Shown here: positions 6,801-10,234 of the stretch, one piece after another | Layout: every line of letters starts with the position of its first letter | How positions within the stretch are numbered: position 1 is the first letter of the stretch | Assembly (NCBI GenBank): GCA_044449445.1 | Contig: JBIOIA010000092.1 | Span: 1-10,234, forward strand | Direction of reading: 5' to 3' | Length of the DNA stretch: 10,234 bases | From: DASXPG01 sp044449445 | GTDB lineage: Bacteria > Gemmatimonadota > Gemmatimonadetes > Gemmatimonadales > JACORV01 | Notes under the pieces: generated by a model | What the model was told of the DNA's origin: nothing | What the model saw: the letters and a program-made list of their open reading frames with translations, nothing else | Database searches by the model: none | Translations under genes and position numbers: made by a program

Positions 6801-8321
6801 GTGACCCGGCCGCCCGCAGGCCCTTCCGCCGCGCCGGGCCTGAAGTCGGGCATTCGCGGCGGCTATCTGAATCTCGCGGTCACCTGGCTGGTCCAGGCCC
6901 TGCTCATTCCCCTGCTCCTCGGTCGCCTCGGCCGCGACGCCTACGGCCTCTACGCGACCCTCACGTCGGTCGTCGGATACTTCGCGCTGCTCACGTTCGG
7001 CAGCGCGCTCACCGTCCCGCGCTACGTCGCCGACCACGCGGCGAAGGGCGACCGCGAAGCCCTGAGCGGCTTCGTCTCGACCTACTTCGCGCTGCACCTG
7101 GTGATCGCCGGCGTGGGCGCGCTCGCCGGTTGGGCGCTGGCGCCCCTCGTGAGCGCGCACCTCGTGGTACCGCCCGGCCTGGGCCCGCTCGTCGGACCCG
7201 CGTGGCGGCTGGTCGTGGGCGGCTGGGCGCTCGGATTGTCGGCGGGACTGTTCCAGTCGTTCCTGGTCGGCCTGGGCGACGTCGCGCTCTCCAACCTGGT
7301 GAACAGCGCGCGCACGGTCCTCACGCTGGCGGTCGCGTTCGCCGTGCTCACCTCGGGCGGCGGCCTCGCCGAGCTGCTCGCCGCGCTGCTCGCGGCCTCG
7401 CTGGTCGGCAGCGTGCTGGCGTTCGCGCTGCTGCGCGCCCGACACCCGGAAATCCGGATCTCGCTCGCCCTCGCGCGCCGGGCAACGCTGCGCGCGACCG
7501 CGAAGCCCGCGGCGCTGTTCTTTCTCATGCAGATCGCGGCGCTCGTCGTGACCGGCACCGACAACGTGATCATCAGCGTGTTCCTCGGCGTGGGCAGCGT
7601 GGCGCCGTACGCGGTCGCGTTCCAGCTGTGGTCGCTGGCGCTCGCGGTGCTGTGGAGCGGCACCGACGCGCTGCTGCCGTTCTTCACCCGGTGGGACGTT
7701 CGGGACGAGAAGGAGCGACTCCGCCGCGCGTATCTCGCCGCGACGCGCTACAGTTTCGCCGGCGCGGTCCTGGCGGCGATCGTGCTCGCCGCATTCGGGG
7801 ACAGCCTGGTGCACTGGTGGGTGGGCGGCGCGCTGACGGTGCCACCGGGCGTGCTCGCGACGTTCGCCGCGATGCTGCTGACCGCGGCGCCCATCCACAC
7901 GGCGGCGCTGGTCCTCACCGGGCTCGGGCGGCACCGCCCCGCCGCGCTCGGCGGCGCCGCGGAGGCGACGCTCAACCTCGCGCTTTCGCTCGCGCTGGTC
8001 CGCCCCCTCGGCGTCCTCGGCGTAGCGTTAGGCACCTTGTGTTCAGGAATGCTCACGAATGCGTGGATCGCGCCGCGCGCCGCCGCCCGCGCCGTGGGCG
8101 TGAGCGTCGGCGGGTACGCGAGGCAGAGCCTCCTGCCGGCCCTGATCCCCGCGCTGGTCGCGGGAATCCCGGCCGCCGTCATCGCGCGACGCGTTGCGCC
8201 GGGCGCGCCGGCAACCGCGCTCGCGCTCGTGGGCGTCTCAACGGTCTTCGCCCTGACGTTCTGGTACGGGAGTCTCGACGCGGCGGACCGCCGCGAGGCG
8301 ATGGCGCTGATCCGTCGTTAG
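6801..8321 (+). CDS. Wzx-like polysaccharide/lipid-linked oligosaccharide flippase (MOP superfamily)
   Basis: A 506-residue inner-membrane protein with about 12-14 hydrophobic segments, the usual size and topology of MOP-superfamily exporters (Wzx/RfbX group). These flip undecaprenyl-diphosphate-linked oligosaccharides to the periplasm. Signature features: a GIRGGYLNLAVTWLVQALLIPLLLG-like first helix region (17-41) followed by LGRDAYGLYATLTSVVGYF (43-61); TVPRYVADHAAKGD (71-84); TDNVIISVFLGVGSVAPYAVAF (253-274), the conserved seventh-helix region; and LNLALSLALVRPLGVLGVALGT (391-412) near the end. It starts at GTG 6801, one base after the aminotransferase stop; the ribosome site is weak (GGGG about 14 nt upstream). 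It is the last gene of the plus operon. Its stop overlaps the stop of the convergent glycosyltransferase. The region 8022-8060 uses codons rare elsewhere in the window. Which glycan it flips is inferred only from its neighbours. Confidence 0.93.
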   Translation: MTRPPAGPSAAPGLKSGIRGGYLNLAVTWLVQALLIPLLLGRLGRDAYGLYATLTSVVGYFALLTFGSALTVPRYVADHAAKGDREALSGFVSTYFALHLVIAGVGALAGWALAPLVSAHLVVPPGLGPLVGPAWRLVVGGWALGLSAGLFQSFLVGLGDVALSNLVNSARTVLTLAVAFAVLTSGGGLAELLAALLAASLVGSVLAFALLRARHPEIRISLALARRATLRATAKPAALFFLMQIAALVVTGTDNVIISVFLGVGSVAPYAVAFQLWSLALAVLWSGTDALLPFFTRWDVRDEKERLRRAYLAATRYSFAGAVLAAIVLAAFGDSLVHWWVGGALTVPPGVLATFAAMLLTAAPIHTAALVLTGLGRHRPAALGGAAEATLNLALSLALVRPLGVLGVALGTLCSGMLTNAWIAPRAAARAVGVSVGGYARQSLLPALIPALVAGIPAAVIARRVAPGAPATALALVGVSTVFALTFWYGSLDAADRREAMALIRR

Positions 8322-9214
8322 GTGCGGGGGGCCTCGCCCAGGACGCGCGCGAGCGCGCGCGGCATCCACCGCTCCAGCCGGCCGAGCTGGAATCCCTTCA
8401 TTCTCACCGCCTCGTAGACCAGCGCGTGCAGCACGGCACGCGTGCCGTGCTCGGCCGAGATCCACGCCAGTTCGCCGCGCAGGTGGGCGAAACCGGAGCT
8501 CCACACCCGGCCGGTCAGGCCGAGCTGCTGGAGCGAGGAGCCGCTGTCGAAGTTGCGCCGGAAGGCGCGAATCAGCGACAGGCGGTGCCCGTGATACACG
8601 GCGGCCTCGGGCACATAACGGATCGTCATCCCGGCGCGCAGCACGTCCCTCGCCCACGCCTGGTCCTCGCTCATCACGACGTCGGGCAGCGGATGGCGCT
8701 CCCACGCGCCGCGCCGCATCGCGCCGAACGCGGTGGAGAACAGCGTCGCTCCCGGCCCGAACGAATCCACTGCCGCCGCGGTGAGCGTGCGGGGTCGCTC
8801 GCCGTAGTTGGCGGAGACCAGGAAGGCCTCCTCGGGGGAGGCGCCTCTCGGAACCTGGCGGCCGAACGCACCCGCCGTGGCGCCGTCATCGAACGCCGCG
8901 ACGAGCGCGGAGATCCATTCCTCGCCGGCGGGCGCGACATCCTGCGTGAGAAAGAGGAGAATGTCACCGCGTGCGCGCGCCGCGGCGCGGTTGCGCGCGC
9001 TGGCATGGCCAAAGGCACGGCCGCCGAGGTCGAGCACGGTCGCCCCGGCGCGCCGCAGCAACTCGCCAGTGGCGTCGCCCGAGCCGGAATCGATCGCGAT
9101 GATCTCAATGGGGATGCAGGAGCCGGCGCGTTCGAGGCCGTCCAGCAGCAGGGGAAGTGTACGGGCGCCGTTCAGAGTCGGGATGATCGCACTGACCTTC
9201 GCTCCGGCGCTCAT
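8318..9214 (-). CDS. GT2 family glycosyltransferase, rhamnosyltransferase-like
   Basis: A 298-residue GT-A enzyme. Motifs in order: VSAIIPTLNGA (7-17, donor binding), IIAIDSGSGDAT (38-49), RAFGHASARN (66-75, the equivalent of the FNHGxTRN motif of bacterial rhamnosyltransferases), LFLTQDVAPA (87-96, TQD in place of DxD, also typical of that group) and MSEDQAWARDVLRAG (181-195, the ED of the catalytic-base region). Then comes VYHGHRLSL (206-214). It probably transfers dTDP-rhamnose or another deoxysugar to the lipid-linked acceptor in the cytoplasm; the donor is a family-based inference. I chose ATG 9214, whose ATGA overlaps the upstream gene's stop, rather than the longer open frame to 9361, which only shadows that neighbour. 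Its TAA (8320-8318) overlaps the flippase TAG (8319-8321) from the opposite strand. A 22-bp perfect palindrome lies in the codons for about residues 256-262. Confidence 0.92.
   Translation of the reverse strand: MSAGAKVSAIIPTLNGARTLPLLLDGLERAGSCIPIEIIAIDSGSGDATGELLRRAGATVLDLGGRAFGHASARNRAAARARGDILLFLTQDVAPAGEEWISALVAAFDDGATAGAFGRQVPRGASPEEAFLVSANYGERPRTLTAAAVDSFGPGATLFSTAFGAMRRGAWERHPLPDVVMSEDQAWARDVLRAGMTIRYVPEAAVYHGHRLSLIRAFRRNFDSGSSLQQLGLTGRVWSSGFAHLRGELAWISAEHGTRAVLHALVYEAVRMKGFQLGRLERWMPRALARVLGEAPRT
8344..8361. repeat. GC-only inverted repeat 22 nt past the flippase stop
   Basis: CGCGCGC (8344-8350) and GCGCGCG (8355-8361) flank GAGC, giving a 7-bp stem and 4-nt loop in RNA from either strand. 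It lies inside the 3' end of the convergent glycosyltransferase. No T-run follows on either strand, so it is not a canonical intrinsic terminator. It may be only a product of Ala/Arg codons in GC-rich DNA. Confidence 0.35.
8430..8451. repeat. 22-bp perfect palindrome inside the rhamnosyltransferase-like gene
   Basis: AGCACGGCACG (8430-8440) is followed immediately by its exact reverse complement (8441-8451); the symmetry ends at 8429/8452. As RNA it could fold into a hairpin of about 9 bp with a 4-nt loop. It lies 108 bp past the flippase stop and within codons for about residues 256-262 of the convergent gene. It could be a structured 3' end for plus-strand read-through, a protein-binding site or a chance result of codon use. 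No T-tract follows. Confidence 0.6.
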
Positions 9215-10234
9215 CCGCGCGCGTCGTCCCGCACGACACTGATGAAGAACGAGCCGAACACCAGCTGTGCGCCGACGACCAGCAGCGTGAGCCCGACCAG
9301 GGCCGGCCTGACCGCGAACAGCGTTCCGCGGCCGGCCCGGAGCCAGTCGAAGAGGATCCATCCGTTCACGCCGATCCCGGCGGCCAGCACGGCGACACCG
9401 ATCAGCAACCCGCGCTCGAGCGTGAACCAGCGGTCCAGGAACGCGAGCCAGCGGTCGCTGACGTGCAGTTCCGCGCGCGCGAACGCCTTCGCGGCCAGGC
9501 CGAGGACGACCAGCTGCACACCGAGGATCGCCAGGGCGCTCGCGACGAACATGAAGTGGAAGTCGAAGGTCAGCGCCCCGATCCTGAGCGGGCCCGGCGC
9601 CAGGACCGCCAGTCCCGCGAGGCCCAGCGCGATCATCAGCAGCCCGGGCGCGAGGAACAGCGGGGTCGGCGAGAGGAGCAGCATGAAGCGCAGGTGCCGC
9701 CAGCCGTCGCGGAAGCTGCGCAGCTTCGACTCACCCTCGCGCGGCCGGTAGGTGATCGGCAGCTCCGCGACCTTGAGCCCCAAACGGATCGCCATCGCGA
9801 TCATCTCGGACGCGTACTCCATGCCCGTGGTGCGCAGCCGCATCCGCTCGTTGGCCTCGCGGGTCAGCGCGCGCATGCCGCAATGCGCGTCCGATACGCG
9901 CTGGCCGAAGAACACGCCGAGGATGCCCGTGAGGACCGGGTTGCCGATGTAGCGATGCAGCCACGGCATCGCGCCGGGCAGAATCGTACCGGCAAACCGC
10001 GACCCGACGACGAGGTCGTTCCCTCCCTTCAGCTTGGCGACGAACGCGGGCACGTCGTCGAAATCGTAGGTGCCGTCCGCGTCCCCCATCACGATCCAGC
10101 GCCCGAGCGCCGCGTCCATTCCCGCGAGGTACGCGGCGCCGTAGCCGCGCCGCGGGGCGCGAACCCCCCGCCCCCCCCCCCCCTCCCCGCCCACCCCCCA
10201 GCCGGCGCGCGAGCCGGTGTGGGCGGCCACCCCA
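9211..10234 (-). CDS. Polyprenyl-phosphate-sugar synthase-like GT2 with C-terminal membrane helices, N-terminus cut by window edge
   Basis: The frame is open from the right edge to TGA at 9213-9211. The reliable part begins at about 10158 with APRRGYGAAYLAGMDAA, followed by WIVMGDADGTYDF (DAD metal motif), DLVVGSRFAG, a VSDAHCGMRA segment, TGMEYASEMI, ELPITYRPREGESKL and SFRDGWRHLRFML. This order matches the DPM1/dolichol-P-glucose-synthetase-like bacterial GT2 family. Four hydrophobic segments follow (complement of about 9689-9600, 9570-9480, 9410-9350 and 9310-9245), so it is anchored in the inner membrane. It likely makes a polyprenyl-phosphate-linked monosaccharide, a donor for GT-C enzymes such as the two at the left edge. 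An in-frame GTG exists at 10230, but family members have an upstream nucleotide-binding strand (V-IPA-NEE type), so the true start lies beyond the window. Sequence 10161-10234 looks miscalled. The gene is first in its block here and overlaps the next by ATGA. Confidence 0.88.
   Translation of the reverse strand, partial: GVAAHTGSRAGWGVGGEGGGGRGVRAPRRGYGAAYLAGMDAALGRWIVMGDADGTYDFDDVPAFVAKLKGGNDLVVGSRFAGTILPGAMPWLHRYIGNPVLTGILGVFFGQRVSDAHCGMRALTREANERMRLRTTGMEYASEMIAMAIRLGLKVAELPITYRPREGESKLRSFRDGWRHLRFMLLLSPTPLFLAPGLLMIALGLAGLAVLAPGPLRIGALTFDFHFMFVASALAILGVQLVVLGLAAKAFARAELHVSDRWLAFLDRWFTLERGLLIGVAVLAAGIGVNGWILFDWLRAGRGTLFAVRPALVGLTLLVVGAQLVFGSFFISVVRDDARG
10161..10234. other. Low-quality contig end with C-homopolymers, still in frame
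   Basis: The last 74 bases include a run of 13 C (10171-10183) and several shorter runs, with only one T between 10164 and 10190. Read on the minus strand in the glycosyltransferase frame, they give HTGSRAG, then a Gly-rich stretch of 14 residues, then APRRGYG. Family members have DNGSTDG, about 14 residues, then PRRGYG, so spacing and frame are right while many bases seem replaced by G. This looks like base-calling failure at a read or contig end rather than biology. Residues encoded here should not be trusted. Confidence 0.75.

Noticed and set aside
6639..7934. A 431-codon minus-strand open frame opposite the aminotransferase end and the flippase
   Set aside because: Arg/Gln/Glu-rich antisense shadow with no recognisable motif; the plus strand there encodes well-defined families.
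8343..8361. Alternating CG tract as a Z-DNA element
   Set aside because: It is short, interrupted by an A, and explained by Ala/Arg codons of the GT2 C-terminus. I kept it only as an inverted repeat.
7130..9751. An 873-codon plus-strand open frame overlapping the flippase and the right-hand glycosyltransferases
   Set aside because: The product is Arg/Ala/Gly-rich with no fold or motif. It lies out of frame with the flippase, and antisense to two genes with clear GT2 motifs. Such frames are common where third codon positions are almost all G or C.
10164..10199. G-quadruplex or biological C/G-tract on the minus strand
   Set aside because: The G-runs fall exactly where family members have ordinary coding sequence of the same length, at a contig end, so miscalled bases explain them better.
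1..10234. CRISPR arrays, tRNA/rRNA genes, insertion sequences, defence or toxin genes
   Set aside because: I looked on both strands and found no spaced direct repeats, tRNA-like cloverleaf, transposase motifs or flanking target duplications. Ten glycan genes explain almost every base.

Overview
This is a GC-rich (visibly around 70%) bacterial window devoted to building and exporting a cell-surface or secreted glycan. All ten genes are glycosyltransferases, sugar- or glycan-modifying enzymes, or a lipid-linked-oligosaccharide flippase. I see no RNA genes, transposases, phage genes, CRISPR arrays or defence genes. GC-only third codon positions, frequent GTG/TTG starts and a Streptomyces-like TAGGAT -10 box fit a high-GC soil or aquatic phylum. 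The left-edge membrane protein resembles ones I associate with Gemmatimonadota-like bacteria, but the phylum is a low-confidence guess. The right edge looks like a degraded contig end.

Layout. (1) Left block, minus strand, 3604 down to the left edge: a GT2 glycosyltransferase, a GT39-like multi-pass transferase, and a second GT39-like membrane protein cut by the edge. Successive genes overlap by 4 bp. (2) A 114-bp divergent intergenic region (3605-3718) carries a good promoter candidate for the plus strand. (3) Plus-strand block 3719-8321: a GT2 enzyme, a NeuD/PglD-type acetyltransferase, a small SAM methyltransferase, a DegT/DnrJ/EryC1/StrS sugar aminotransferase and a Wzx-like flippase. Genes overlap or are 1 bp apart, so this looks like one operon. 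(4) Right block, minus strand, from the right edge to 8318: a polyprenyl-phosphate-sugar-synthase-like GT2 with C-terminal membrane helices, then a rhamnosyltransferase-like GT2, joined by an ATGA overlap. This block converges on the plus operon with overlapping stop codons.

Working together (inference). The aminotransferase and acetyltransferase would make an N-acylated amino-deoxy sugar nucleotide. The cytoplasmic GT2 enzymes would assemble a repeat unit on undecaprenyl phosphate, the methyltransferase may decorate it, and the flippase would move it across the inner membrane. The membrane GT2 at the right edge could charge polyprenyl phosphate with a single sugar, which the two GT39-like proteins could use on the periplasmic side. 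The window has no Wzy polymerase, initiating phosphoglycosyltransferase, sugar-nucleotide dehydratase or chain-length regulator, so the locus probably continues on both sides. I find no convincing new kind of system. The points most worth checking are the miscalled right end, the divergent promoter and start of the 3719 gene, the Asp-Gly catalytic motif in the left-edge protein, and a 22-bp perfect palindrome near the convergent junction.
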